64,000 nucleotides of DNA from DSOI01 sp041394885 (GCA_041394885.1 JAWKHI010000036.1:1-64000), one strand, 5' to 3'; counted from the first letter of the stretch, positions 18,480 to 27,824 are shown. Program-made: numbers and translations. Notes: generated from the sequence alone by a model not told the origin.

Positions 18480-19739
18480 ATGCTTGCACGACTATCCAAG
18501 AATCAATTCGTTGCACTCCTGGCGGGGATCGCCGCGCTCATCCTCGTGGTGGGTGTTCTGATCAAGCCGGAAAAGGCCCCCGATGTTACTTCTATCTCTC
18601 AGGCGGAAATGCAGCGCCTGCAAACGCTAACGCAGCGCCGCAACCTGGAGAATCTGGCGGTCTACTTCGCTCAGATCGCGGCGTCCATCCAGCCGGGTCT
18701 CGTTTGGATCGAGGAATGGGCATCCACCGGCGTGGTCTGGAATGGCAGCGGACTGATCTTGACCGCCGGATCTCCGCGATTTTCGGCCACGCAGGTGAGC
18801 GCGATCACCACCTCCGGTCACGTCAGTCTCGCTCCGCAAATGGTATCCTCCCGCTTCTCGGCAGCCGCGATGCGGGCTCCGCCAAGCTCGTCCCTTGAAC
18901 CGGTGCGCAAGGGTGACGCGCAACGTCTTGACCCCGGAATATGGATCCTTCTCGTATCCCGCCAGGAGGGCGGCCAGTATCTGTTCACGCCCGGCACCTA
19001 TAGTGGCCTTGCGCTTACACGGTGCGGTGAATTCGAATACGCAGCCATACAGTCGAGCTTGCCGCTGACGGAAGGATCGGTGGGCGGGGGGCTATTCGAT
19101 CTGGAAGGAAACCTGCTCGCGATGGTGCTGCGATGCAATGGCGGGCTTGCCGCTGTAACTCCGGAGGGCGTGGACGGAATCGTCGCGGAGGCCAACAGTC
19201 CGGAAGGACAGGCGGAACGCAGATTCGGAATCCGGGTGGCTGAACTGGACGAAACCTCCCGGGCCTATTTCAAGCTGGAGGGGGGACTTCTGGTTACCGA
19301 GGTCGTCGACGATCTTCCCGCCGATACCGCCGGACTGGCCCCGGGGGACGTGATTGTGGGGGTGGATGGGAACCCGGTGGACCTCCGGAGCAGTTGGTAC
19401 AAGGCTGTGCTGCCGGCAGGCGATGAGAAGTTCGAGCTGCAGGTGCAGCGGAACCGGAAGCGCGTCAAGATACAGTTCCGCGCGAAATCCTGGCAGTCCA
19501 AGCCAGCCGGCGGGGTTTCGATCTCGGGTGCTTCTGAGGGTTACGAAATCAGGAGCGTTACTGCCGGAAGCCGCGCCAGCCGCGCTTCGATTCTCCGGGG
19601 CGATCGCATCGTTTCGATCGACAACGAGCAGCCGGGCAACCCGGCTGCGGTACGCGAAGCTCTGTCGGACGAGAACCCAAACTCCGTCTTCCTGGTTCTG
19701 CGGCGCGGCTCGGCCAGATACGGCGTTTTCCTGAAATAG
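18480..19739 (+). CDS. Membrane-anchored PDZ protein with a degenerate HtrA-like protease domain
   Basis: 419 residues. I chose the ATG at 18480, which begins right before the transmembrane segment (residues 9-26, 'FVALLAGIAALILVVGVL'); the longer reading adds an Arg/Pro-rich stretch. Residues 60-240 resemble the trypsin-like core of HtrA/DegP, but the Ser motif reads 'TEGSVGGGLFDLEGNLLAMV' (Val where GNSGGP has the catalytic Ser) and the TNxHV His motif is absent. Two PDZ domains follow (about 245-330, 'LPADTAGLAPGDVIVGVDG'; about 335-419, 'SRASRASILRGDRIVSIDN'). It is probably a proteolytically dead scaffold in the periplasm. The antiporter gene begins one base after its stop. Confidence 0.75.
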   Translation: MLARLSKNQFVALLAGIAALILVVGVLIKPEKAPDVTSISQAEMQRLQTLTQRRNLENLAVYFAQIAASIQPGLVWIEEWASTGVVWNGSGLILTAGSPRFSATQVSAITTSGHVSLAPQMVSSRFSAAAMRAPPSSSLEPVRKGDAQRLDPGIWILLVSRQEGGQYLFTPGTYSGLALTRCGEFEYAAIQSSLPLTEGSVGGGLFDLEGNLLAMVLRCNGGLAAVTPEGVDGIVAEANSPEGQAERRFGIRVAELDETSRAYFKLEGGLLVTEVVDDLPADTAGLAPGDVIVGVDGNPVDLRSSWYKAVLPAGDEKFELQVQRNRKRVKIQFRAKSWQSKPAGGVSISGASEGYEIRSVTAGSRASRASILRGDRIVSIDNEQPGNPAAVREALSDENPNSVFLVLRRGSARYGVFLK

Positions 19740-19740
19740 C

Positions 19741-20952
19741 ATGAACGAACTCTCCTCGCTCGGACTGATCTTGCTGTTCGCCTTGGCGGCCGGGCACCTG
19801 GTGAAGCTCGTAAGGATTCCCGAGGTTGTGGGCTACATCCTGGCGGGCGTCCTGGTGGGCCCCTCCGTGTTGGGCTGGGTGAGTCATGACAACCTGCAGA
19901 CGCTCAGCGTTTTTAGCGAAGTGGCGCTGGGGATGATTTTATTCTCCGTGGGGTCGATCTTCGAGTTTCAGCGGGCGCGGGCCCTCGGGCTGGGCGTAAT
20001 GCAGGTGACTTTCACGGAATCCCTACTGGCTGCGCTGCTGGTCTGCGCCGCGATGCTGCTGATGGGACAACCATGGCAGGTCTCGTTGCTGCTTGGCTCG
20101 GTGGCGATTGCGACGGCTCCGGCGTCCACGCTCATGGTGATCCGCGAGTGTAACTCGGCGGGTCCGTTGACCGAGACGCTTCTGGGAGTAATCGGGCTCA
20201 ACAACATCCTCTGCATTACCGGCTTCAGTCTGGTGGCGGCGGCCATTGATTTGAGTACGAGCTTCGCGGGCAGCCAAGAGATTCTGACAACTCTCTACCG
20301 TTCGCTCTTTCCTCTGGTGTGGCAGTTAATCGGATCTGTGGCACTGGGGTTCCTGGTTGGCTTGCTGCTGTCTTCCTGGGCCACTCGGGTGGTGGAACAC
20401 GGCGAGATATTGATCCTGCTCACCGGAAGCGTGCTCCTGTGCGTGGGCGCGGCCCTCGTGCTCGAGCTCTCGACGCTGGTGGCGAGTCTGGCCGTGGGAG
20501 GGACGATGGTGAACCTTTCCACCAACAGTCGCCGGTTGTACAAGACACTGTCGAGCAGCGATCCCCCGTTCTACGCGATCTTCTTCGTGATCGCGGGCGC
20601 CGATTTGAACCTGCTCCAGTTGAAAACGCTCGGTTCGTTCGGACTGATCTATGTGGTAGCGCGCGCAACAGGCAAGGTGTTGGGCGCACGATACGGGGCT
20701 CGCCGGGCAGGATTGGAGGACGTGGTTCAGAAACTGATCGGATTTGGGCTGATGTCCCAGGCCGGACTCGCCCTAGGCTTGGTGCTGACCATCAACCGCC
20801 GGTTTCCCGAGCAGGCTCCGGCGGTGTCGACCGTGGTCCTGGCGGCGGTGGCGATTTCCGAGCTCATCGGGCCGATTGCGGCGCGGCTGGCAATCTTGAA
20901 AAGCGGGGAATCGCGACAGCATCCACGGGAGCCGATTGTCGCACTGGACTGA
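19741..20952 (+). CDS. Cation:proton antiporter (CPA2/KefB-type membrane domain)
   Basis: 403 residues with about twelve membrane helices. The N-terminus 'LVKLVRIPEVVGYILAGVLV' followed by 'GPSVLGWV' is the hallmark of monovalent cation:proton antiporter-2 proteins; later helices carry 'GSVAIATAPASTLMVIRE' and 'GAALVLELSTLVASLAVGG'. There is no RCK/TrkA-N nucleotide-binding tail, so it is the short form. It exchanges Na+ or K+ for H+ across the inner membrane. It is coupled to the PDZ gene (one-base spacing) and ends 34 bases from the convergent NhaD/ArsB-type gene. Confidence 0.87.
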   Translation: MNELSSLGLILLFALAAGHLVKLVRIPEVVGYILAGVLVGPSVLGWVSHDNLQTLSVFSEVALGMILFSVGSIFEFQRARALGLGVMQVTFTESLLAALLVCAAMLLMGQPWQVSLLLGSVAIATAPASTLMVIRECNSAGPLTETLLGVIGLNNILCITGFSLVAAAIDLSTSFAGSQEILTTLYRSLFPLVWQLIGSVALGFLVGLLLSSWATRVVEHGEILILLTGSVLLCVGAALVLELSTLVASLAVGGTMVNLSTNSRRLYKTLSSSDPPFYAIFFVIAGADLNLLQLKTLGSFGLIYVVARATGKVLGARYGARRAGLEDVVQKLIGFGLMSQAGLALGLVLTINRRFPEQAPAVSTVVLAAVAISELIGPIAARLAILKSGESRQHPREPIVALD

Positions 20953-20986
20953 CGGCGGCGCACTGGAACCTGAAACGAACCCAGCG

Positions 20987-22321
20987 TTACAGGAATCGGA
21001 AGTACAGATAGACGTGACTGATCGCGATCGACAGCAGCATGATCAGGAACGACGATTTCAGGTAGGCCATGAAACGGATGGGCTGACCGGCACGTTCGGC
21101 CATGCCCGCCACCACCAGATTCGCCGACGCTCCGATCAACGTTCCGTTTCCACCCAGGCAGGCGCCCAACGACAGGGCCCACCACAAAGGCATCAGCGCG
21201 TGTTCGCCGCCGAACACAGGCGCCATCGATTTGATCAGCGGGATCATCGTGGCCACGAAGGGAATGTTGTCGATGAAGGCCGACAACAGCGCGGATCCCC
21301 ACAGAATCGCGAACGTCGTGACTTTGAAATCGCCCCCGGTTGCCGCGAGGAGTTCCTGCGCCAGCCACCGGATGACGCCTGCAGCTTCCAGCCCGTGCAC
21401 CAACACGAAAAGCCCGACGAAGAATAGCAGCGTCACCCATTCCGCTTCTGCAAAGGCCGCGTGTACGTTGTGGGCCTGATCTTCGGCCGGGCGCCGGTAG
21501 TTGTCGAGCAGCAGCAGCAGAGCGGCCCCGAACATGGCAATCGTCGCGGGCTGGATGTGGATGGAGTGAGCGGCCACGAAGCCGGCAATGACGACACCGA
21601 GCACGGAGAGCGATTGTTTGAGAAGGCGCGGATCGCGGATTGCCTCCCACTCGTTGAACTCCATCACGTGGCGCCGGGCCTCCTCCGTGGTCACCAAGTC
21701 TTTGCGCCACACAAGCCACATCGGAATCAGCGTTGCCAACAGGACAATCGCAATGGCCGGAGCGAGATTCAGGAAGAAATCGTTGAACGTAAGGTCGAGC
21801 GCAGAACCGATCATGATATTCGGCGGATCGCCGATCAGAGTGGAGGTGCCGCCGATATTGGAACAAAGCACCTCGGAAACCAGGAATGGATAGGACTGCA
21901 CCTTCAACTCCTCCGCGATGAGAAGAGTGACGGGGACGATGAGCAGCACCGTGGTTACGTTGTCGAGCAGCGCGGAAAACAGCGCCGTGATGACAGAGAG
22001 CATGATCAGCACGGCAGGCGGCCGTGCGCCGGCCTTTTTGGCGGACCAGATGGCGACGAACTGAAACAGGCCGGACTTGCCGGTGATTCCCACCAGCACC
22101 ATCATCCCGAGCAGCAGGCCGATGGTGTTGAAGTCAATCCCATTGATGGCTGCTTCCTGTGTTACCACGCCCAGCAGGATCATCAGGCCCGCGCCGAGCA
22201 GAGCCACGATTGCCCGGTTGAGCTTCTCAGAAACCACCAGCGCATAGACGGCTACGAATACCAGCGAGGCAACCAGGGCTGCGCTGGCCCCAAATGCGAC
22301 GTGGACGGAATGTGGTTCCAT
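20987..22321 (-). CDS. NhaD/ArsB-type ion transporter
   Basis: 444 residues of the ion-transporter superfamily (ArsB/NhaD/SLC13). The repeated membrane segments carry 'VITALFSALLDNVTTVLLIV', 'CSNIGGTSTLIGDPPNIMIG' and, in the second half, 'FIDNIPFVATMIPLIKSM' and 'LGGNGTLIGASANLVVAGMA', the paired re-entrant hairpin motifs of this fold. The closest recognisable group is sodium:proton antiport (NhaD) or arsenite/citrate transport; the substrate is not certain. It is the last gene of the korA-led leftward operon, 15 bases after the CBS gene, which suggests ion recycling linked to ferredoxin metabolism. Confidence 0.83.
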   Translation of the reverse strand: MEPHSVHVAFGASAALVASLVFVAVYALVVSEKLNRAIVALLGAGLMILLGVVTQEAAINGIDFNTIGLLLGMMVLVGITGKSGLFQFVAIWSAKKAGARPPAVLIMLSVITALFSALLDNVTTVLLIVPVTLLIAEELKVQSYPFLVSEVLCSNIGGTSTLIGDPPNIMIGSALDLTFNDFFLNLAPAIAIVLLATLIPMWLVWRKDLVTTEEARRHVMEFNEWEAIRDPRLLKQSLSVLGVVIAGFVAAHSIHIQPATIAMFGAALLLLLDNYRRPAEDQAHNVHAAFAEAEWVTLLFFVGLFVLVHGLEAAGVIRWLAQELLAATGGDFKVTTFAILWGSALLSAFIDNIPFVATMIPLIKSMAPVFGGEHALMPLWWALSLGACLGGNGTLIGASANLVVAGMAERAGQPIRFMAYLKSSFLIMLLSIAISHVYLYFRFL

Positions 22322-22336
22322 CGATATAGTTGCTTT

Positions 22337-22786
22337 CTATTGGAGAGCGTCGAGCACTTCCCACGGCGAGATCATCCCAACCAGACGGTTGGTGCCGCGC
22401 TCCACCACCGGGAGGCTGACGTTGTACTGATGGAACAATAGAATCACTTCCTTGATCGGCGTGTCGGGATGGACAGGCGGAGCCGTGGCATCGAGAAATT
22501 CGCGAATGGGGCGCGAGCCCGCCTGCTCGAGCTTGTCGTGCAACTTGTTCACCGCTTCCGAGAGGAATGCCAGGTTGGTCAGGGACTCCATGCCTAGCAA
22601 AGCGGCTCGCGGCAGAAGCAGTTCCCACACGTCTTGGAAATCGAACATACCCTGGTAGACGCCGCGAGTGTCCACCACGGGAATCGACGAGAGCCGCTGG
22701 CTCGTCATCAGGCGGTAAGCGCCGGCGAAGGTTTCAGCCAAGGGAACGGTGACGGGCGTGGCGTTCATCAGCGAGCCAACAGTCAT
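22337..22786 (-). CDS. CBS-domain pair protein
   Basis: 149 residues from the ATG at 22784-22786, which has a GAGG ribosome-binding site. Two CBS modules: residues 1-60 ('GSLMNATPVTVPLAETFAGA', 'SSIPVVDTRGVYQGMF') and 90-149 ('VHPDTPIKEVILLFHQYNVS', 'PVVERGTNRLVGMISPWEVL'). The pair would bind adenine nucleotides and regulate a partner, here most likely the transporter encoded just downstream or the oxidoreductases upstream. It overlaps nothing and is spaced by about ten bases from the preceding gene, so it belongs to the same operon. Confidence 0.83.
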   Translation of the reverse strand: MTVGSLMNATPVTVPLAETFAGAYRLMTSQRLSSIPVVDTRGVYQGMFDFQDVWELLLPRAALLGMESLTNLAFLSEAVNKLHDKLEQAGSRPIREFLDATAPPVHPDTPIKEVILLFHQYNVSLPVVERGTNRLVGMISPWEVLDALQ

Positions 22787-22796
22787 GGGGATGCCT

Positions 22797-24986
22797 CTAA
22801 TCGAACTTGGCGCCGCGGGCGAGCATCGCTGCTGTCGCGGAGGAATCATCGGGCCGTGGGGCGCCAGGATGAATGCATCGGGCCGGACATTTCTCGGCTG
22901 CCTTCACCAATTCGGCGAAGGTGCCCGCGGAGGCGTCGGCGATGTAGGCCTGATTGTTCGCATCATACTGGAACATCCGTGAATTAATTCTGCAACAGTC
23001 GTTGCAACTCGTGCAAAGGGAAGATTCGATGTAGGGAAGCTGCGAAGCAGGTTCCGGCCCCGGGCTGACCGCAAGGGGAGGCGGCGTCGCGGCCCTGGGC
23101 GAAGGCAAGGACGCTCCGGATGGAGGCGCCTTCAACGTCGCGGGGGTGCTGCCCAGAAGAACTTGGACGAGCCGGTTGATGGTGGCCGCCGCGGCCGACT
23201 GCCGGGCGGCCGCAATCGCAGCTTGATCGCACTCATGGTGGCGAGCGGGCTGATCCGCGCACGCGTCCACGGCGGGGACAGCGGGCGAGCCTTCCCGGCC
23301 CGCGAGTTCGCGCAGGCCGCGGAGGAGATCTTTCCGATCGGCGCAGTACTCGGCCAATTCACGCGTAATGGCCGCGCGGCGCAATTGGCGATGCTCGTCG
23401 AGAACCCAAAGGAACGGAACGGCCAGCGGGGGCTCCTTCTCGAATCGATCGAGATACTCGCCCAGTTCCATGAGAGACCCGTCCGGCGCGTCCGCGGGGA
23501 TCAAGCGAAAGTGGCGTCGCATCGACATCGACACCGCCGCCGCGTGCGCGGGAGTGAACCGTTCGGTGGAACCAGGCCGGGTCTCGACGCCGATCCATGG
23601 GTTCGCGCCGTCCTCGTCGCCGGAAAGCGACAGCCGGGTGCGCCAATGCTCCCCTTTCTCGGGATCGAAGACGTAAATGGGGTGCGTCCGCGCAATCGCC
23701 GCGGCCGTCGCTTCCCGCCATCCTTCCCCCGGCGCGGGCACCGCGACCACGGCAACGGACGGGCGCACGCTCACCGCCATTTGGGCGAGCCCGTGCGCCA
23801 GATGGCCGAGCAGCGCCAGTGACGCCGAGAGGACGAACGGCTGGCGATGCGCGGTGGCCAGATAGCCGAGTTCCGGGAGGTCTGGCGCGATCGCTGGGCT
23901 CGCCACCAGAATCTGCACCGGATAGCCGGAGCGCAGCAGGCGTCCGAATGCGGTGAGCGATCCTTCCGCCACGCGGTCCGCCGTCTCGACGACGATCACC
24001 GGCGGCAGGGCAAGCAGTTCCTCCGGTTCCGCCGAATGCCATGTGAAACGCGCGAGACGCTCGCCATGTACGACGTCGTCATAGGCCGATTCGAGTTCGA
24101 TCCCCGCCAATCGTGTCGCACGCCACACCGGTGTCATGCGATCGAGGAGGTGGCGGACGAACTCGAGCGCGGCGGCGAAGCTGTCGCCTGTGGGGCGGCA
24201 CTCCCATCCAAGCGGATCGGCCCCGGGGGGAGGTGAGCCGGAGTAGAACGCCCAGGCGGCTGGCTCGGCGGAGGCCTCCCGCGTGGCCTTGTCCAGCGCA
24301 GCCAGAGCCGATTCCAGGCGCGCGCGCCTTTCGCCGCCGATGCGAGGGGCGCCGCGAAGATGCCCCAATGCCTGAGTCAGCTTTCCGGCGTCGAGCAACC
24401 GACCGCCCTCAACCCCGAAAGCGGATTCGAGGTTGGTCCGCGGATCGGTGCTGCCGGACGTTGCTCCGGCGGCAAGCAGCGTGCGCAGACGATCGGCGCG
24501 ATCTTTCACGCGAGCCAGCCATTCGGCCCGTACCGTTCGCCTGGCGGCGTGGAGAACGCTCCCGTACATTCGCGGCAGTGACCGGGCATCGCAAGGAAAC
24601 AGCATGCCTTTCGACAAAGTCGCCCGGGCGCGAACGATCGCCTCCGGGGGCATCGTGGAACTGCCGGGGATCGCGTCAATGGCGGTTCCCGCCGGATCCA
24701 TCGCTACTTCTCTCAGCGCGTCCAAAACTGGCTCGCCGTTGTCGCCGAGCAGTTCGGCAAGGCTAGCCAATGCCGAGCCGGCGGACACGAAGGCGGGGAA
24801 TTCGCTCTTGAAATTGCCCGCCGCCATGAGGGCGTCGACCACCGCCGGGCGGAGAGGCTGAGGGTTTGGGTCTTCGAGACCATGACCGGTAAGGTGAAAC
24901 GTACGCAGGTGCTCCTGCCACGCCGGGCTCGCCGCCGCGAGCGGTGAATCGCTGACTTGGTTCATGACTGGCTGCTTTCCGGGCAT
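22797..24986 (-). CDS. PFOR-derived pseudoenzyme fused to a C-terminal [4Fe-4S] ferredoxin domain
   Basis: 729 residues. It aligns along most of its length with the last ~740 residues of the NifJ protein encoded at 28954-33868: residues 127-143 match the first TPP-domain Cys segment, 267-362 match 'DSPSMAMG...PPVVSIGGDG', 373-420 match the helix after the TPP loop, and 434-600 match the C-terminal extension ('THPIYVFDPEKG' against 'AYPLIRYNPDKG'). The TPP-binding GDG is replaced by 'ETADR', the NTGGQ loop is deleted, and only one of the two Cys in the cluster motif remains, so it should not be catalytic. A Pro-rich linker (about 610-650) leads to a ferredoxin domain with C658-x2-C661-x2-C664 and C700. 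It sits between korB and the CBS gene. Probably an electron-transfer or scaffold subunit. Confidence 0.72.
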   Translation of the reverse strand: MPGKQPVMNQVSDSPLAAASPAWQEHLRTFHLTGHGLEDPNPQPLRPAVVDALMAAGNFKSEFPAFVSAGSALASLAELLGDNGEPVLDALREVAMDPAGTAIDAIPGSSTMPPEAIVRARATLSKGMLFPCDARSLPRMYGSVLHAARRTVRAEWLARVKDRADRLRTLLAAGATSGSTDPRTNLESAFGVEGGRLLDAGKLTQALGHLRGAPRIGGERRARLESALAALDKATREASAEPAAWAFYSGSPPPGADPLGWECRPTGDSFAAALEFVRHLLDRMTPVWRATRLAGIELESAYDDVVHGERLARFTWHSAEPEELLALPPVIVVETADRVAEGSLTAFGRLLRSGYPVQILVASPAIAPDLPELGYLATAHRQPFVLSASLALLGHLAHGLAQMAVSVRPSVAVVAVPAPGEGWREATAAAIARTHPIYVFDPEKGEHWRTRLSLSGDEDGANPWIGVETRPGSTERFTPAHAAAVSMSMRRHFRLIPADAPDGSLMELGEYLDRFEKEPPLAVPFLWVLDEHRQLRRAAITRELAEYCADRKDLLRGLRELAGREGSPAVPAVDACADQPARHHECDQAAIAAARQSAAAATINRLVQVLLGSTPATLKAPPSGASLPSPRAATPPPLAVSPGPEPASQLPYIESSLCTSCNDCCRINSRMFQYDANNQAYIADASAGTFAELVKAAEKCPARCIHPGAPRPDDSSATAAMLARGAKFD

Positions 24987-24989
24987 GAC

Positions 24990-25943
24990 TCAAACAGCGA
25001 ATCGGTCCAGCGCCTGAGCGAGGCCCGTATTCTTCTCCGCCGCGGATTGCCCAAGGCCGTGCGCAGCTTCCAGATCGTATCGGTAGCACGAATTGGACTT
25101 GTAGAACAGTCCAATGGTGAACATTTCCGGCCGGTCAGCCAAAGCCCGCGCTTCCGCCAGATTGGACGGATCGTGCTCCACGCGGTTGGGGAACATTCCT
25201 AGCGCGGCGGGATCGGGATTGATGCCATTGGGATGGGTCATCACCAGAACGTTCGATGGGTCTTCCTGCGCCGGCTGAAATATGTGTGAGGTGTAGTGGG
25301 GACACCGTTGAAACACCCGCACGAAGGAGGCTCCCTGATGCTCGTGGGCCGCCTTTATCGTGGCGTACAGATGCGGCGGGTTCCAGTCGAGCGTCTGCGC
25401 CACGAAGCTGGCGTTGGCGATTCCGAGAGTCACCGATATGGGATTCAGGGGCGCGAAATAGGATCCACCGGGATGCGTATTGGACTTCTCGCCGTGCCGC
25501 GTGGTGGGCGAGGTTTGCATCTTCGTCAATCCGTAGATGTTGTTGTCGAGTAGAAGGATCGTCAGATTCATGTTGTAGCGGATGGCATGAATCCAGTGCG
25601 CGGTTCCAATTGCGCAGCAGTCTCCATCCCCGGTGATCACGAAGATATCGAGATCCGGGCGGCGGCTGCGAATCCCACACGCCACCGGCAACGGACGGCC
25701 GTGGAGACCATGGAACCCGTAGGTGGCCATGTAGTGAGGGAAGCGGCTGGAACAGCCGATCCCGGACACCACCACCGTACGCTCCGGCGGAAGCTGAATG
25801 TCCCGCGCGAGGCGCTGCACCGCGCGCAAGACGGAGTGATCGCCGCAGCCGGGGCACCAGCGCGCCTTGGCCGCCTGATAGTCTTCCAGGGTGCAGACCA
25901 CCGGCTGCGGCTCGATCTCCCAATCCCTGCTCAATCCATGCAT
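24990..25943 (-). CDS. korB: 2-oxoacid:ferredoxin oxidoreductase, beta subunit (2-oxoglutarate type)
   Basis: 317 residues. TPP-binding subunit: 'KARWCPGCGDHSVLRAVQ' near the N-terminus, 'VSGIGCSSRFPHYM', 'GRPLPVACGI' and the metal/TPP motif 'FVITGDGDCCAIGTAHW' with 'LLLDNNIYGLTKMQ'. These features fit the KorB/PorB group with Cys for a [4Fe-4S] cluster. It forms a catalytic pair with KorA and passes electrons to ferredoxin. A GGAG ribosome-binding site precedes the ATG at 25941-25943. Nine bases separate it from korA and four from the pseudoenzyme. Confidence 0.9.
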   Translation of the reverse strand: MHGLSRDWEIEPQPVVCTLEDYQAAKARWCPGCGDHSVLRAVQRLARDIQLPPERTVVVSGIGCSSRFPHYMATYGFHGLHGRPLPVACGIRSRRPDLDIFVITGDGDCCAIGTAHWIHAIRYNMNLTILLLDNNIYGLTKMQTSPTTRHGEKSNTHPGGSYFAPLNPISVTLGIANASFVAQTLDWNPPHLYATIKAAHEHQGASFVRVFQRCPHYTSHIFQPAQEDPSNVLVMTHPNGINPDPAALGMFPNRVEHDPSNLAEARALADRPEMFTIGLFYKSNSCYRYDLEAAHGLGQSAAEKNTGLAQALDRFAV

Positions 25944-25952
25944 GACGAACTC

Positions 25953-27824
25953 CTATCCTTGGACGCCCTCGAGGCGTCGCCGCAATTCCCTCTCAATTTG
26001 GGCCGGCGGCAAGGGACTCCCGGGCACGCGGGACCAGCAATCGACGTCCACCAGGGTCCGCGCGCGCAACAGCCATGCCAACTGCGAGTACCGGCGCGAA
26101 TCTTCAGTGATATAGGGATGGCCCGGCTGGTCACTGTAGTTGATCTCCACCGTCATCACCTGACGGAACCGCGCGAAGATTTCCTTCAGCCCGGGCTCCA
26201 TCGGAGACAGGAAGCGCAGGTGCAGCGATGAGACACGGAGGCCCTCGCCGCGTAACCGGTCCACGGCTTCCTCGATCGCACCGAGCGTCGACCCCCAGCC
26301 CACCACCAGCAGGTCACCATCGGCGTCGCCGTGGATGGCGGGCTGCTTCAACGATTGCTGCAGCACCGCGAGTTTGCGGCTACGCATATCCATTGCACGC
26401 TGGTTGATACCGGATTCGTAGGCCACGTGCCCGGCTTCGTCGTGCGCGAGGCCAGTAATCACAAACTGGCCGCCTCTCTGGCCGGGAATCGGCCGCCGCG
26501 ACAGGCCTGTTTCTGGATCCCAGGCGAACGGGGGCGTGCCGGACTCCCACATCGACGCGTCCACCGCTCCACCCAGCCAGCTCTCACGCGGCTCCGGCCG
26601 CGGGAACGGCTGCTGCCCAGTGGCCAAGTTGGCATCGCTGAGCACAAGCACGGGCCCCCGGAACTCTTCGGCGAGCTTTCGCGCCAAAATCATGAAATGG
26701 AAACACTCCTCGATGGTGGCCGGCGCAAGAACGATCTTTGGGCTGTCCCCCGGCGAGGCGTACAGGGCGGCGAGAAGATCGCCCTGCTCGATTTTGGTAG
26801 GCAGTCCGGTGGACGGACCTCCGCGCTGCACGACAACCACCACCAACGGGATCTCCGCCATCACGGCGAAGCCGAGGAACTCCGTCTTCAGCGCCAAACC
26901 AGGGCCTGAAGTGATCGTGACCGCGGTCTTGCCCGCGTAGGAGGCGCCGATCGCGAAACCGATCGCGGAGATCTCATCCTCGGCCTGATGGACGAATCCG
27001 CCCACCTGCTGGAACGTCTGCGCCAAAAAATGCGAGGCCGAAGTCGCCGGGGTGATGGGGTACATCGAGCAGACTTCGATGCCTGCCGCCATCACACCGA
27101 GCCCGATCGCCTGATTACCATTCATCACCACCATCGGCCCGGTTGACGTTTCCGGCGGAACACGGAAACGCTCGGCGATGTTACCGAGCGTCCATTGGTA
27201 GCCAGCCTCGAGAAGGGCGATGTTCTTCGCGACGATGGACTCACCCTTCTTGGAGAAGCGCCTGGTTACCGCCGAGCGAACCAAGTCCGGATCCAGGTCG
27301 TAAAGGGCCGACAGCAGGCCCAACACCCACATATTCTTGCCGCGCCGCGGTTCGTCGGTCAGCTTCCGGCACTCGGCCTCAATCGGAATCTCCACCACGA
27401 GCAAGCCACGTTGGCGAAAGTCTTCCGTGGCCTGAGCATAGCTCTCCCGGATTTGGTCCACGGGATCATCCGCCCACGATTGGTCAAGAAAAACGATCGT
27501 GCCCGGCAGCAGCGCGCCGCTGTCGATCCGGCTGTAGAGAACCTGCTCATTGAAGGCGATGGCCACGTTCGCGCCGTCGCCGGCGTTGGTCACCTTACGG
27601 CTTGCAAGACGGATGCGGAAACCGCTCGCCCCGGCTCGCGACCGGGCCGGTGGTTCGATCTCGGCCGGAATGATCTCCACGGTCCAGATGCCGTTGCCAT
27701 TGCGGGCGCACAACGAAGCGAACATCTGGCCACAGGTCTGCGCGCCCTCCCCTGAGTCACTCACGATCTCAACGATGTGCTCGGCCACCGTCTTTACCGG
27801 CTGACTGATCGATACGGCTTCCAT
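25953..27824 (-). CDS. korA: 2-oxoacid:acceptor oxidoreductase, fused gamma-alpha subunit
   Basis: 623 residues from the ATG at 27822-27824, which has an AGGAA ribosome-binding site; longer readings lack one. Residues 15-190 are the gamma domain ('VEIVSDSGEGAQTCGQMFAS'), residues 210-400 the alpha pyrimidine-binding domain ('VCSMYPITPATSASHFLA', 'TITSGPGLALKTEFLGFAV'), and the C-terminus the transketolase C-like domain ('DGDLLVVGWGSTLGAIEEAV'). The fused gamma-alpha form is usual for KorA. First gene of the leftward operon; the 226-base gap to rnfB (27825-28050) must hold both divergent promoters but shows no strong motif. Confidence 0.9.
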   Translation of the reverse strand: MEAVSISQPVKTVAEHIVEIVSDSGEGAQTCGQMFASLCARNGNGIWTVEIIPAEIEPPARSRAGASGFRIRLASRKVTNAGDGANVAIAFNEQVLYSRIDSGALLPGTIVFLDQSWADDPVDQIRESYAQATEDFRQRGLLVVEIPIEAECRKLTDEPRRGKNMWVLGLLSALYDLDPDLVRSAVTRRFSKKGESIVAKNIALLEAGYQWTLGNIAERFRVPPETSTGPMVVMNGNQAIGLGVMAAGIEVCSMYPITPATSASHFLAQTFQQVGGFVHQAEDEISAIGFAIGASYAGKTAVTITSGPGLALKTEFLGFAVMAEIPLVVVVVQRGGPSTGLPTKIEQGDLLAALYASPGDSPKIVLAPATIEECFHFMILARKLAEEFRGPVLVLSDANLATGQQPFPRPEPRESWLGGAVDASMWESGTPPFAWDPETGLSRRPIPGQRGGQFVITGLAHDEAGHVAYESGINQRAMDMRSRKLAVLQQSLKQPAIHGDADGDLLVVGWGSTLGAIEEAVDRLRGEGLRVSSLHLRFLSPMEPGLKEIFARFRQVMTVEINYSDQPGHPYITEDSRRYSQLAWLLRARTLVDVDCWSRVPGSPLPPAQIERELRRRLEGVQG

